DNA from: Pseudomonadota bacterium
GTDB lineage: Bacteria > Pseudomonadota > Alphaproteobacteria > Rhizobiales > Rhizobiaceae
Reading direction: 5' to 3'
NCBI GenBank assembly: GCA_023404095.1
Contig: JAEYDD010000040.1
Location: forward strand, 1-28,295
Length of the DNA stretch: 28,295 nucleotides
Shown here: positions 6,112 through 13,570 of the stretch, piece by piece
How the letters are laid out: each line of letters opens with the position of its first letter
Position numbering within the stretch: the stretch's first letter is position 1
Made by a program: the position numbers and the translations under genes
Notes under the pieces: model-generated
The model's input: only the letters and a program-made list of their open reading frames with translations
Told to the model about the DNA's origin: nothing
Database searches by the model: none

Positions 6112-8724
6112 TCATCCCCTGAAAATCATATCGAGACGTCTGGCAAGATCGGCGGTCGAATACGGCTTCGTCAGCCATTCTTCCCGTCCGACGCCGACAT
6201 TCTTGACGGCATCCGGTTCTGCGTAGCCCGACGTGAACAGAACGGGAAGCAGTGGCCAGTGTCGCCGCACCTCCAGGACGAGCTCGGCACCCGACATGCC
6301 CGGCATGACCATGTCCGTGAAAAGGAGATCGATGCCACTTTCCCGTTCGATGAGCTGAAGGGCGGTCCGTCCGTTCGCCGCCTCAAGCACGCTGTAGCCG
6401 AGAGATTTCAGTCTTGTCACGGCGACATGCCGCACCCGGTTGTCGTCCTCGACGACGAGAATTCGTTCCCCTCTTCCTCTTGGTAGTGGAGCATCGCTCC
6501 GCCTGGCGAACTCGTGCTTCCCGCTCGTCGTGTCGGAGGCGACAGGGAGATAGATCCGGACCGTCGTTCCGCGTTGCTCTTCGCTGTAGATGGCGACATG
6601 TCCACCGGACTGCTTGACAAAGCCGTAGACGGAGCTGAGGCCAAGCCCGGTTCCGGCCCCATGCGGCTTGGTCGTATAGAACGGCTCAAACGCTCTTTCG
6701 ATCGTTTCGGCCGACATGCCGACGCCGGTATCGCTCACCGCGATGAGGACGTAGCGACCGGGGCGGACCTCGGGGTAGGCCGCCGCATAATCGGCATCGA
6801 GTTCGGTATGTGACACCTCCATCGTCAGCCTGCCGCCCTTAGGCATGGCGTCGCGTGCGTTGATCCCAAGATTGAGCAGGGCGTTTTGAAGCTGAGGCGC
6901 GTCCACCACCGTTCGACACCCCGCCTTTACGGCGGTCTTGATCTCGATGGTCTCGCCGAGTGTGCGGCCCAGCATTTCCGCCGTCGCCGCCACGATCTGG
7001 CCGACATCCGAATGGACAGGGTTGAGTGGCATCTTGCGGCCGAATGCCAGCAGGCTCGCCGTTAGGCGCGCCGCAAGGTTGGACGCCTCCCGGGCGTCCG
7101 CGATCAGTTGCCGGTGCCGGCCGCCCAGTCTTGCGTCCAGCATTTCCAGATTGCCGTTGATGACGGTCAGCAGGTTGTTGAAGTCATGGGCGACGCCGCC
7201 GGTCAGCTTGCCGATCGCTTCGATTTTCTGGGTCTGCCGGAGTTCCTGCTCGATCCGCTGTTTCTCCGTTTCATCCTGCATGAAGCCAGTGAAGACCTTT
7301 TCGCCCCCCACTTCCGCTTCGCCGACATGGAGTTCCAGCGGAAACTGCGTCCCATCCTTCTTCAGACCGGTGACGATACGGCTCCTGCCCATGATGCGTC
7401 GTTCGCCGGTGCGGAGATAGTGTTCGATGTAGCCGTCGTGCGCGCTGTGATACGGTTCCGGCATGAGGAGCGTCACGTTACTTCCGGCGACCTCGTCCGC
7501 CTGATAGCCGAAAAGCCGCTCCGCGGTCGCACTGAAGGATCGGATGGTGCCGTGGCTGTCGATCACCACCATCGCGCTCGGGACCGTTTCGAGGATGGAG
7601 CTCAGATGGGCTTCACGGCGAAGCGCCGTGCCCGCGGCGAACGAAATCGCCGCTCCCACCTGGTTGATCTCTTCCACAGGCGTCCGCACTGGCGGGACCT
7701 CTGCGTTGCCCGCCAACTGCACTGCCGCACTTTGGAGGGTGGAGAGGGCGCCTGAAAGGCGCGATCCCATCCAGGACGCGAAGGCTATGGCACAGGCGGT
7801 CAACAGTCCGCCGATCGCCACTATGACAGACAATGCCCGCCATACGGGTGCATTCAAGATCGATAGGGGTACGGTGACGATCATGGTCCAGTCCGTGTCG
7901 GTGAAACGGACATAGGCGGCTGCGACGTCGTCTCCAGCGGTGTTCGTCCCAATCCAAACCCCGTCGACGTCGTTCCTATCGGACTGCTCGTCGGAAGGCG
8001 CTGGAGGGGCAGCGAACGTCGCGTGCTGTTGCGGGCGGGTGATCAAACGCCCGTTGCCATCGGTGAGCCCGGCAAGCCATCCCGCTTCGAGTTCAACCTC
8101 GGACAAAATGGCACGAAATTGTGATGCAGGCACGTCGGCCGAAAGCACGTAGATGGTTTCGGCTCCCGCTAGGACTGGAACATAAAGTGCGACGACGTCT
8201 GAGCCGTCGCGCTTGATGAGGTTGCTGATGAGCGGCGATCTCCCGGTGACAGTCTGCGCCTCGTAGATCCGGCTGGCGCGGTCGAGTTCTGGCAGCAAGG
8301 ACGTCGCAGGCGCCGTCGCGCTCATCACTGGTCGCGTCTGTCCCGGACGGATGACGACGATGTCATGTCCCAGCAGGCCGGCTGCATGCGACAGGTCTTC
8401 ACGGAAAACAGCGATGTTGCCTTGGCGAATGGCTGTCGACGTCGCCAACTGCTGCAGGATCAGAAGTGAACGCGAGAGCATCTGGTCTACCGCGTTTGCC
8501 ATCTCCCTCGATGCCGCACGGGCGCGATCGATCGTTCCTTGTCGTTCCGAAGTGACGTAATACCAGGCGAGGATACAGGCGAAGAGAAGGATGGGCAGGA
8601 TGAGTCCTGCCGCAAAGAGATTGAGATAGCTGCCCGCCCGCCGGCTTGAAGCTAGTCGCAACCGCGGCTCGGCCGAGTGGCAGGTCTTCGCCCGGGCGTC
8701 GGCGACGGCGGGTGTATCATTCAT
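6112..8724 (-). CDS. Hybrid sensor histidine kinase with FixL-like PAS domain
   Basis: An 870-residue inner-membrane hybrid kinase. Order of parts: membrane helix (about 33-56), periplasmic sensing region (57-296), second membrane helix (298-318), linker, PAS (about 372-490), HDFNN-type dimerisation domain with H513, ATPase domain (G1 SDTGVGM, F box FEPFYTTK, G2 GTGLGLSSVYGF) and a receiver (about 753-868) with acid pair D760/D761, phosphoacceptor D804 and K853. The PAS domain resembles FixL: it has MPEP, then AHDGYI with H429, and R449 in RIVTG exactly 20 residues later. That is the spacing of heme ligand H200 and R220 in Bradyrhizobium FixL. Heme-based oxygen sensing is therefore likely but not shown. 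The ATG at 8724 has a GGGGGA ribosome binding site. Rhizobium etli hFixL, which signals to FxkR, is the closest known parallel. Confidence 0.88.
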   Translation of the reverse strand: MNDTPAVADARAKTCHSAEPRLRLASSRRAGSYLNLFAAGLILPILLFACILAWYYVTSERQGTIDRARAASREMANAVDQMLSRSLLILQQLATSTAIRQGNIAVFREDLSHAAGLLGHDIVVIRPGQTRPVMSATAPATSLLPELDRASRIYEAQTVTGRSPLISNLIKRDGSDVVALYVPVLAGAETIYVLSADVPASQFRAILSEVELEAGWLAGLTDGNGRLITRPQQHATFAAPPAPSDEQSDRNDVDGVWIGTNTAGDDVAAAYVRFTDTDWTMIVTVPLSILNAPVWRALSVIVAIGGLLTACAIAFASWMGSRLSGALSTLQSAAVQLAGNAEVPPVRTPVEEINQVGAAISFAAGTALRREAHLSSILETVPSAMVVIDSHGTIRSFSATAERLFGYQADEVAGSNVTLLMPEPYHSAHDGYIEHYLRTGERRIMGRSRIVTGLKKDGTQFPLELHVGEAEVGGEKVFTGFMQDETEKQRIEQELRQTQKIEAIGKLTGGVAHDFNNLLTVINGNLEMLDARLGGRHRQLIADAREASNLAARLTASLLAFGRKMPLNPVHSDVGQIVAATAEMLGRTLGETIEIKTAVKAGCRTVVDAPQLQNALLNLGINARDAMPKGGRLTMEVSHTELDADYAAAYPEVRPGRYVLIAVSDTGVGMSAETIERAFEPFYTTKPHGAGTGLGLSSVYGFVKQSGGHVAIYSEEQRGTTVRIYLPVASDTTSGKHEFARRSDAPLPRGRGERILVVEDDNRVRHVAVTRLKSLGYSVLEAANGRTALQLIERESGIDLLFTDMVMPGMSGAELVLEVRRHWPLLPVLFTSGYAEPDAVKNVGVGREEWLTKPYSTADLARRLDMIFRG

Positions 8725-8907
8725 TCGCTCAATCCCCCTTGCATCAATCCGTTACGCCTCGGAAGGTGGGACCAAGTTCAAAAGCGGAGTTTAGCGCAAA
8801 ATCGCGCATTCCGGTGCCATGGCGTGCATGACATTCTTCCATCCCCTCCCGGGTGGGGCGACGAACATGTCTGCCGCCAGACGGGGCTGCCGGCACCGTT
8901 CGCCGCC

Positions 8908-8921
8908 TTGACGCGTGTCAA
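8908..8921 (+). promoter_or_regulatory. Fnr/FixK-type box upstream of usp
   Basis: TTGACGCGTGTCAA has fully symmetric TTGAC/GTCAA half-sites and is followed by AGCAC. Its centre is 60 bases before the usp ATG. A TATTCT at 8943-8948 is a plausible -10, which puts the box near -40.5, the standard class II activator position. Confidence 0.72.
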
Positions 8922-8974
8922 AGCACAAGTCGATTTGGACGGTATTCTGAATAGGGTCATCGGGAGGTTGTGTC

Positions 8975-9811
8975 ATGAGATACAAAACAGTTCTGTCCGT
9001 AATCGGGGTCAACGAGGATCGGGAGGACCTTGCAAATGCAATCGCGATGGCACAGGCCGTCGGTGCTCACTTGTCGGTCGTGGTCATCGCCATGGCAGCG
9101 CCACCGCCGATCGGCTCCTATGCGGAAGCAATCTCTCCAGCCTGGCTCGAAGAGAGGCAGGGCGATATCGAGAGGCTGGAAGGGCAGACACTTCGCGCGA
9201 AGGGTCAGTTGGTTGCCTCGGGCCTGTCCTTCGACATTCAGGACGTATACGCCGAGTTCGCGTGGGCCGACGACGATATAGCAAGGCGGGCACTATACGC
9301 CGATCTAACGCTTGTCGGACGCGGTGCTCTGAGCGACAGCCGCCTCCGCCAGAAGATCGTGGACGGAGCATTGTTCCAGGCGGTCGCTCCGGTACTCGTC
9401 AATCCGAGCGAGCGAGCATTCGACATGCGTCCGCAGACTGTTCTCGTCGCCTGGGATTCCCGCATGGAGGCAGCACGCGCCGTCCAGCAGGCTCTGCCTG
9501 TTCTGCGGCGGGCCAGGGACGTGAGGGTTGTCCTTGTCGATCCTGTCGCCACCCAGTCTTCCGGCGGCGAAGATCCGGGTGCTGACATCGCGGCCTATCT
9601 CGCGCGGCAAGGGGCGACCGTCACCGTCGACGTGATGGCCAGCGGCGGAAGAAGCGTTGCGGATATACTGAAGCAGCATGCGATGGATTCAGGAGCCGGC
9701 TTGTTGGTTATGGGTGCCTATAGCCACTCCCGCCTTCGCGAGCGGGTGTTCGGCGGGGTTACGCGCTCCATGCTCGAAACGAGTAAAGTGCCGCTTTTCC
9801 TGAGCCACTAG
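8975..9811 (+). CDS. Universal stress protein, two tandem Usp domains
   Basis: A 278-residue cytoplasmic protein of two Usp (alpha/beta nucleotide-binding) domains in tandem, about 1-145 and 152-278. The second domain keeps the ATP-binding signature as MGAYSHSRLRERVFGG followed by VTRSML, the G-2x-G-9x-G(S/T) type. In the first domain the corresponding loop (VGRGALSDSRLRQKIVDGAL) is degenerate. Tandem Usp proteins help bacteria survive oxygen limitation and respiratory arrest, and rhizobial ones are often FixK/Fnr targets. The start at 8975 has GGGAGG at 8961-8966. It lies downstream of a strong FixK-type box and is followed by a PNPOx-like gene, which may be co-transcribed. Confidence 0.9.
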   Translation: MRYKTVLSVIGVNEDREDLANAIAMAQAVGAHLSVVVIAMAAPPPIGSYAEAISPAWLEERQGDIERLEGQTLRAKGQLVASGLSFDIQDVYAEFAWADDDIARRALYADLTLVGRGALSDSRLRQKIVDGALFQAVAPVLVNPSERAFDMRPQTVLVAWDSRMEAARAVQQALPVLRRARDVRVVLVDPVATQSSGGEDPGADIAAYLARQGATVTVDVMASGGRSVADILKQHAMDSGAGLLVMGAYSHSRLRERVFGGVTRSMLETSKVPLFLSH

Positions 9812-9925
9812 CAACCTTCTGGAGCGGTTTGCCGTGGACCCACTGCACGCTCATCAGGATCGAACGCAAAACGCCTTCGCCCTGGCGGCGGCCAGGTTGT
9901 TCGTCACGAAAAGGAGGGCAGCACC

Positions 9926-10381
9926 ATGACAGTGAAGATCTCCGAGATGAGGCCCACGGAATGTTACCATTTTCTGGAGAGCAGCCGCTTCGGGCACATA
10001 GCATGTTGCCACGAGGGCAGGCCGTACATCGCAGCCATCTATTTTGCCTTCTCCGGAAACGTCGCCTACAGCTTCTCGATGCCCGGCAAGAAGCTGGACT
10101 GGATGCGCGCGAACAGCAAGGTCTGCCTTCATGCCGAGCAGCTTGTGGCCGGCGGATGGACGAGCGTTGTAGCCGACGGCCACTTCGAGGAGTTTCCTGA
10201 CAACGACACCTGGAAGAGCCAAAGGCTGCACGCCTGGTCGCTTCTGAAGATGCATCCGGACTGGTGGGAAATCGGCTCGATGAAGCCGTATGAACTGCCC
10301 ATGCTTCATCAGTCGCCGCATGTCTTCTATGGCGTCACGGTCACCTCGGTGAGCGGCCGCATCGCGGTGACGATCGATTGA
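9926..10381 (+). CDS. Pyridoxamine 5'-phosphate oxidase-family flavin-binding protein
   Basis: A 151-residue protein with the split-barrel flavin-binding fold (PNPOx-like, near the NimA-related group). It opens with the ECYHFLESSRFGHIACCHEG segment (strand-turn-strand), continues with RPYIAAIYFAF and ends with a strand-rich C-terminus (VFYGVTVTSVSGRIAVTID). The true PNP oxidase substrate residues are not evident, so vitamin B6 synthesis is not claimed. Such proteins bind FMN or F420-like cofactors or heme and often sit in Fnr/FixK or stress regulons. The ribosome binding site is AAAGGAGG. The 114-bp gap from usp has a small hairpin (9881-9896) with a poor T-run, so read-through from the usp promoter is likely. 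No FixK box of its own was seen. Confidence 0.8.
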   Translation: MTVKISEMRPTECYHFLESSRFGHIACCHEGRPYIAAIYFAFSGNVAYSFSMPGKKLDWMRANSKVCLHAEQLVAGGWTSVVADGHFEEFPDNDTWKSQRLHAWSLLKMHPDWWEIGSMKPYELPMLHQSPHVFYGVTVTSVSGRIAVTID

Positions 10382-10417
10382 CACAGCTGCGATGGTCGGT
10401 TTGCCGGAGGTCCCGCT

Positions 10418-10431
10418 TTGACGGGAATCAA
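10418..10431 (+). promoter_or_regulatory. Fnr/FixK-type box upstream of hsp20
   Basis: TTGACGGGAATCAA matches nine of ten consensus positions and is followed by AGCAC, exactly as at the usp box. Its centre is 85 bases before the hsp20 ATG. TAGTTG at 10451-10456 is a candidate -10, consistent with a -40 activator site. Confidence 0.7.
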
Positions 10432-10509
10432 AGCACGCGCGCCGCGACGGTAGTTGAATGGTCTGGTCGCCGCCACGCAACGACGGCATTCAATGGAAGG
10501 AGAATGGCA

Positions 10510-11019
10510 ATGGCAGATCCAGCAACCAAACTTCCAGTAGAGACCGGGGAAAAGGCGTCGGGGCCGATCGATCGTTGGTGGCCTCTCGAGAGCCTGCGCT
10601 CGGAGATCGACCGCGTCTTCCAGGATTTTGGGGGAAATTCGATCTTCGACCGGGCATTCGGCAGGATGCCGGTGTCCTTCTCGCGCGGAGTTCCCGCGAT
10701 GGACCTGACGGAGTCCGACAAGGCCTTCGAGCTATCCGCGGAGCTTCCAGGTGTTGATGCCAAGGATCTCGACGTGACCCTCGCCGAAGGAATTCTGACG
10801 ATCAAAGGTGAAAAGAACGTGGCGAAGGAAGAGAAGGACAAGGGGTATTATCTCTCCGAACGCCGGTACGGCACCTTTTTGAGAAGGCTCGAACTGCCGC
10901 GCGGTGTCGACAGCGAGAACATAGCCGCAAGCTTCTCCAACGGCGTCCTCAAGATCACTTTGCCGAAGACGCCCGATCGTCAAAACAAGGATCGGAAGAT
11001 CACGGTCCAGGCAACGTAG
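10510..11019 (+). CDS. Hsp20-family small heat-shock protein
   Basis: A 169-residue small heat-shock chaperone that would hold unfolding proteins in the cytoplasm. After a variable N-terminal arm (WWPLESLRSEIDRVF) comes the alpha-crystallin domain (about 55-155), with PAMDLTESDKAFELSAELPG, a dimer-loop region (KDKGYYLSERRYGTFLRR) and the GVLKITLPK signature. It ends RKITVQAT. Two close ATG codons are possible; 10510 is chosen because GGAAGGAG (10495-10502) is seven bases upstream of it but only one base before the ATG at 10504. Its FixK-type box suggests induction at low oxygen rather than by heat, and no ROSE-type thermosensor leader is obvious. It is the last gene of the accessory block. 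Confidence 0.92.
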   Translation: MADPATKLPVETGEKASGPIDRWWPLESLRSEIDRVFQDFGGNSIFDRAFGRMPVSFSRGVPAMDLTESDKAFELSAELPGVDAKDLDVTLAEGILTIKGEKNVAKEEKDKGYYLSERRYGTFLRRLELPRGVDSENIAASFSNGVLKITLPKTPDRQNKDRKITVQAT

Positions 11020-11057
11020 CGGCTTGCGCGGTGCGTCTGTGTTCTCAAGAACTGCGC

Positions 11058-11086
11058 AGAGGGAGGGGCAGGGTCCCTCCCTCTTC
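11058..11086 (+). terminator. Terminator-like hairpin after hsp20
   Basis: AGAGGGAGGG (11058-11067) pairs perfectly with CCCTCCCTCT (11075-11084) over a 7-base loop, followed by a pyrimidine-rich TCT. It is a likely transcription end for hsp20 and the right edge of the accessory block. Confidence 0.65.
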
Positions 11087-11280
11087 TACGGGGGGCATCC
11101 CTTCGGCGAAGGCAAGAAATGACCTCTTGAAACCGCCTGGAACGACGTGCTACATGCGCTCCTGTCGGCGGGCGAGTTCCGTCAGTCTCGGGCTCCCTTG
11201 GAGCCTGTCGTTCGAATGTCTGCGCAGGAAGCGTGCAGCGGCATTGGGATGCGAGGGACCTCACGGGTCCAATTTCACGA
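11087..11280. other. Non-coding gap between hsp20 terminator and secE promoter
   Basis: With its flanks this belongs to a 376-bp stretch without a gene. Only two small hairpins are visible: GGCTCC/GGAGCC (11191-11205) and GGACC/GGTCC (11256-11270). I see no convincing ORF, no copy of the tRNA-Trp 3' end and no integrase remnant. Confidence 0.5.
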
Positions 11281-11296
11281 AAAGCGCGTTTGCCTC

Positions 11297-11325
11297 TTGT
11301 GAAAACAAGAATCGCGCTTTATGTA
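11297..11325 (+). promoter_or_regulatory. secE-nusG promoter embedded in an inverted repeat
   Basis: TTGTGA (11297-11302), a 17-base spacer and TATGTA (11320-11325) form a good sigma70-type promoter about 70 bases before secE. It is overlapped by AAAGCGCG (11281-11288)/CGCGCTTT (11313-11320), with an inner CTTGT/ACAAG stem. This gives secE its own promoter, independent of tRNA-Trp. Confidence 0.65.
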
Positions 11326-11395
11326 GGGTAAAACAGACACGCGGTGCGTGGGGCTGATTATTCAGCTTTACGCGCCGTAATGGCGTGGGCATTCA

Positions 11396-11596
11396 ATGGC
11401 ATCCAAAACGAACCCGATAACGTTTCTGCAGCAAGTACGCTCCGAAGCGTCTAAAGTGACTTGGCCTTCGCGGCGCGAGACGACGATCTCGACCGTGATG
11501 GTTTTCGTCATGGTCTTTCTCGCTGCGATCTTTTTCTTTGCGGCGGATCAGCTGATGGGTTGGCTGATCGGCCTGATCCTGAACGCCAGCGTCTGA
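11396..11596 (+). CDS. secE: Preprotein translocase subunit SecE
   Basis: A 66-residue, single-span SecE of the short type. A cytoplasmic amphipathic part, FLQQVRSEASKVTWPSRRET, carries the conserved KVxWP motif, and one transmembrane helix follows (about 33-58). SecE clamps SecY in the protein-export channel of the inner membrane. The length is typical for alphaproteobacteria. nusG follows within 20 bases, the standard operon partner. Start at 11396 is the only ATG in frame before the conserved region. Confidence 0.97.
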   Translation: MASKTNPITFLQQVRSEASKVTWPSRRETTISTVMVFVMVFLAAIFFFAADQLMGWLIGLILNASV

Positions 11597-11614
11597 AATC
11601 GGGTGGAGATGAAT

Positions 11615-12145
11615 ATGGCTTCGCGTTGGTACATCGTCCACGCCTACTCGAATTTCGAGAAGAAGGTTGCTGAATCGATCGAGGAGAAGGCTCGCCAGAA
11701 GGGGCTTGAGCATCTTTTCGAGAAGATCCTGGTTCCGACCGAAAAGGTTGTGGAAGTGCGTCGCGGCCGCAAGGTCGATGCCGAGCGGAAGTTCTTTCCC
11801 GGCTACGTGCTCGTACGCGCCAATCTAACCGATGAGGCCTACCACCTCATCAAGAATACGCCGAAGGTGACCGGCTTCCTCGGATCCGACAACAAGCCGG
11901 TTCCGATCCCCGATCATGAGGCGGAGCGCATCCTTGGTCAGGTTCAGGACGGTGTCGATCGTCCGAAGCCTTCGATCTCCTTCGAGATCGGCGAGCAGGT
12001 GCGTGTTTCCGACGGCCCGTTCGCTTCGTTCAACGGAACGGTTCAGGATGTCGACGAGGAGCGTTCGCGCCTCAAGGTGGAGGTGTCGATCTTCGGTCGC
12101 GCAACCCCGGTCGAGCTGGAATACGGCCAGGTCGAGAAAATCTGA
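11615..12145 (+). CDS. nusG: Transcription termination/antitermination factor NusG
   Basis: A 176-residue NusG. The N-terminal NGN domain starts RWYIVHAYSNFEKKVAE and contains the RNA polymerase-binding KVDAERKFFPGYVLV stretch. The C-terminal KOW domain (about 124-176) includes GPFASFNGTVQDVDEE. It binds RNA polymerase to speed elongation and couples it to Rho or to ribosomal S10. The ATG at 11615 is chosen because GGTGGAG (11602-11608) lies six bases before it; GTG (11603) and ATG (11609) codons upstream fall in or at the ribosome binding site. It follows secE directly. Confidence 0.97.
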   Translation: MASRWYIVHAYSNFEKKVAESIEEKARQKGLEHLFEKILVPTEKVVEVRRGRKVDAERKFFPGYVLVRANLTDEAYHLIKNTPKVTGFLGSDNKPVPIPDHEAERILGQVQDGVDRPKPSISFEIGEQVRVSDGPFASFNGTVQDVDEERSRLKVEVSIFGRATPVELEYGQVEKI

Positions 12146-12364
12146 TTATCGGGCGCCGTCGGGCTTTGAGTCCTGCGGCGCGTAACGAGTTCCGGCGCCT
12201 GGTTTGGTGCCGGCGCGGGGTGACCCGCAAATCGCGTGGAAGGGCAGGCGTCTCCTCAAGCCGGGCGCCATCGTCCGCACCACGCAACCGCAGCCGCCGC
12301 GCTCCCTGAAAGGTTCGCGGCAAGGAGGCCGGGAAACCGGCCGCATTCTGAAAGGCAGAGAGAA
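12146..12364 (+). promoter_or_regulatory. rplK-rplA leader region with hairpins
   Basis: A 219-base untranslated region. One hairpin is CCGGCGCC with GGTGCCGG (about 12191-12212, one G-T pair). A second is GGCCGG-GAAA-CCGGCC (12327-12342), just upstream of the rplK ribosome binding site. In Escherichia coli ribosomal protein L1 represses this operon by binding its leader. The second hairpin is placed where such a site could act, but I cannot show an L1 motif. Confidence 0.4.
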
Positions 12365-12793
12365 ATGGCTAAGAAAGTTGCAGGCCAGCTCAAGCTGCAG
12401 GTCAAGGCAGGATCGGCGAACCCGTCCCCGCCGATCGGCCCGGCACTTGGTCAGCGTGGCATTAACATCATGGAATTCTGCAAGTCGTTCAACGCGGCTA
12501 CGCAGGAACTGGAAAAGGGCATGCCGATCCCGGTCGTCATCACCTACTACCAGGACAAGTCCTTCACCTTCGTCATGAAGCAGCCGCCGGTCAGCTACTT
12601 CCTGAAGAAGGAAGCCAAGATCACGTCCGGCTCCAAGCTTCCGGGCAAGACGAAGGCTGGCTCCATCACCAAGGCTCAGGTCAAGACGATCGCAGAAGCC
12701 AAGATGAAGGATCTCAACGCTGCCGACATCGAAGGCGCAATGGCCATGATCGAGGGCTCCGCCCGCGCCATGGGCCTGGAAGTGGTAGGTTAA
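12365..12793 (+). CDS. rplK: 50S ribosomal protein L11
   Basis: A 142-residue L11, the usual length. The N-terminal domain has GQLKLQVKAGSANPSPPIGP followed by LGQRGINIMEFCKSFN, the proline-rich hinge and factor-binding region. The C-terminal RNA-binding domain covers the 23S rRNA GTPase centre. The start at 12365 is preferred over a longer upstream reading because MAKKVAGQLK is the canonical N-terminus and AAAGGCAGAG precedes it. rplA follows after 4 bases, so the pair is one operon. Confidence 0.97.
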   Translation: MAKKVAGQLKLQVKAGSANPSPPIGPALGQRGINIMEFCKSFNAATQELEKGMPIPVVITYYQDKSFTFVMKQPPVSYFLKKEAKITSGSKLPGKTKAGSITKAQVKTIAEAKMKDLNAADIEGAMAMIEGSARAMGLEVVG

Positions 12794-12797
12794 GACA

Positions 12798-13484
12798 ATG
12801 GCTGGTAAGCGCACCAAGAAGATCAACGAAGGTGTTGATCCCACCAAGCTCTACGCTCTCGACCAGGCCATCGGCATGGTCAAGGAACGGGCTGTCGCCA
12901 AGTTCGACGAGACCGTCGAAGTCGCCATGAACCTCGGCGTTGACCCGCGCCACGCCGACCAGATGGTCCGCGGCGTCGTCAATCTGCCGAATGGCACCGG
13001 CCGTGACGTTCGCGTCGCCGTCTTCGCTCGTGGCGCCAAGGCTGACGAAGCCAAGGCTGCCGGCGCAGACATCGTCGGCGCAGAAGACCTGCTGGAGATC
13101 GTCCAGGGCGGCAAGATCGATTTCGATCGCTGCATCGCCACTCCGGACATGATGCCGCTCGTCGGCCGTCTCGGCAAGGTTCTTGGGCCCCGTGGCATGA
13201 TGCCGAACCCGAAGGTCGGCACGGTTACGATGGACGTCACCGGTGCCGTCAAGGCATCCAAGGGCGGCGCCGTCGAGTTCCGCGTCGAGAAGGCTGGTAT
13301 CGTTCACGCCGGCATCGGCAAGGCTTCCTTCGACGCCAAGGCGCTCGAAGAGAACATCAAGGCCTTCGCTGACGCCGTCATCAAGGCAAAGCCGGCCGGC
13401 GCGAAGGGCAACTACGTCAAGCGCGTAGCCATCTCTTCGACGATGGGCCCGGGCGTCAAGATAGACCCGGCGACCGTCGCCTGA
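12798..13484 (+). CDS. rplA: 50S ribosomal protein L1
   Basis: A 228-residue L1, the protein of the ribosomal L1 stalk that helps release deacylated tRNA and, in many bacteria, represses its own rplK-rplA mRNA. Conserved parts seen are KFDETVEVAMNLGVDPRHAD, NLPNGTGRDVRVAVFA, LGPRGMMPNPKVGTVT and GKASF. It follows rplK by 4 bases. Two hairpins downstream separate it from rplJ. Confidence 0.97.
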   Translation: MAGKRTKKINEGVDPTKLYALDQAIGMVKERAVAKFDETVEVAMNLGVDPRHADQMVRGVVNLPNGTGRDVRVAVFARGAKADEAKAAGADIVGAEDLLEIVQGGKIDFDRCIATPDMMPLVGRLGKVLGPRGMMPNPKVGTVTMDVTGAVKASKGGAVEFRVEKAGIVHAGIGKASFDAKALEENIKAFADAVIKAKPAGAKGNYVKRVAISSTMGPGVKIDPATVA

Positions 13485-13492
13485 TTTTACGG

Positions 13493-13547
13493 TCCGGCCT
13501 TATGCCGGATCCGACCAAGAATTCCCGGTCATGTCTGGCCGGGAATT
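13493..13547 (+). terminator. Hairpin pair after rplA (terminator or attenuator)
   Basis: TCCGGC/GCCGGA (13493-13509) is followed by a 9-bp stem, AATTCCCGG (13520-13528) with CCGGGAATT (13539-13547), closing in a TTTCC rather than a U-run. Their position between rplA and the L10 leader fits partial termination or processing. Confidence 0.5.
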
Positions 13548-13570
13548 TCCGGGGCAACCCGGAACTCCTG

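Noticed and set aside
8677..9585. A 302-codon frame overlapping the usp gene in another frame.
   Set aside because: It is rich in R, S and G, lies over the clear Usp coding frame and the FixK-type box, and has no ribosome binding site.
9881..9896. Hairpin CCTGGC/GCCAGG before the PNPOx-like gene as a terminator of usp.
   Set aside because: Six base pairs followed by GTTGTTCG is too weak; it is mentioned only as a possible minor structure.
11031..11357. A 108-codon open frame between hsp20 and secE.
   Set aside because: It runs through the hsp20 terminator and the secE promoter, has no ribosome binding site and shows no recognisable motif.
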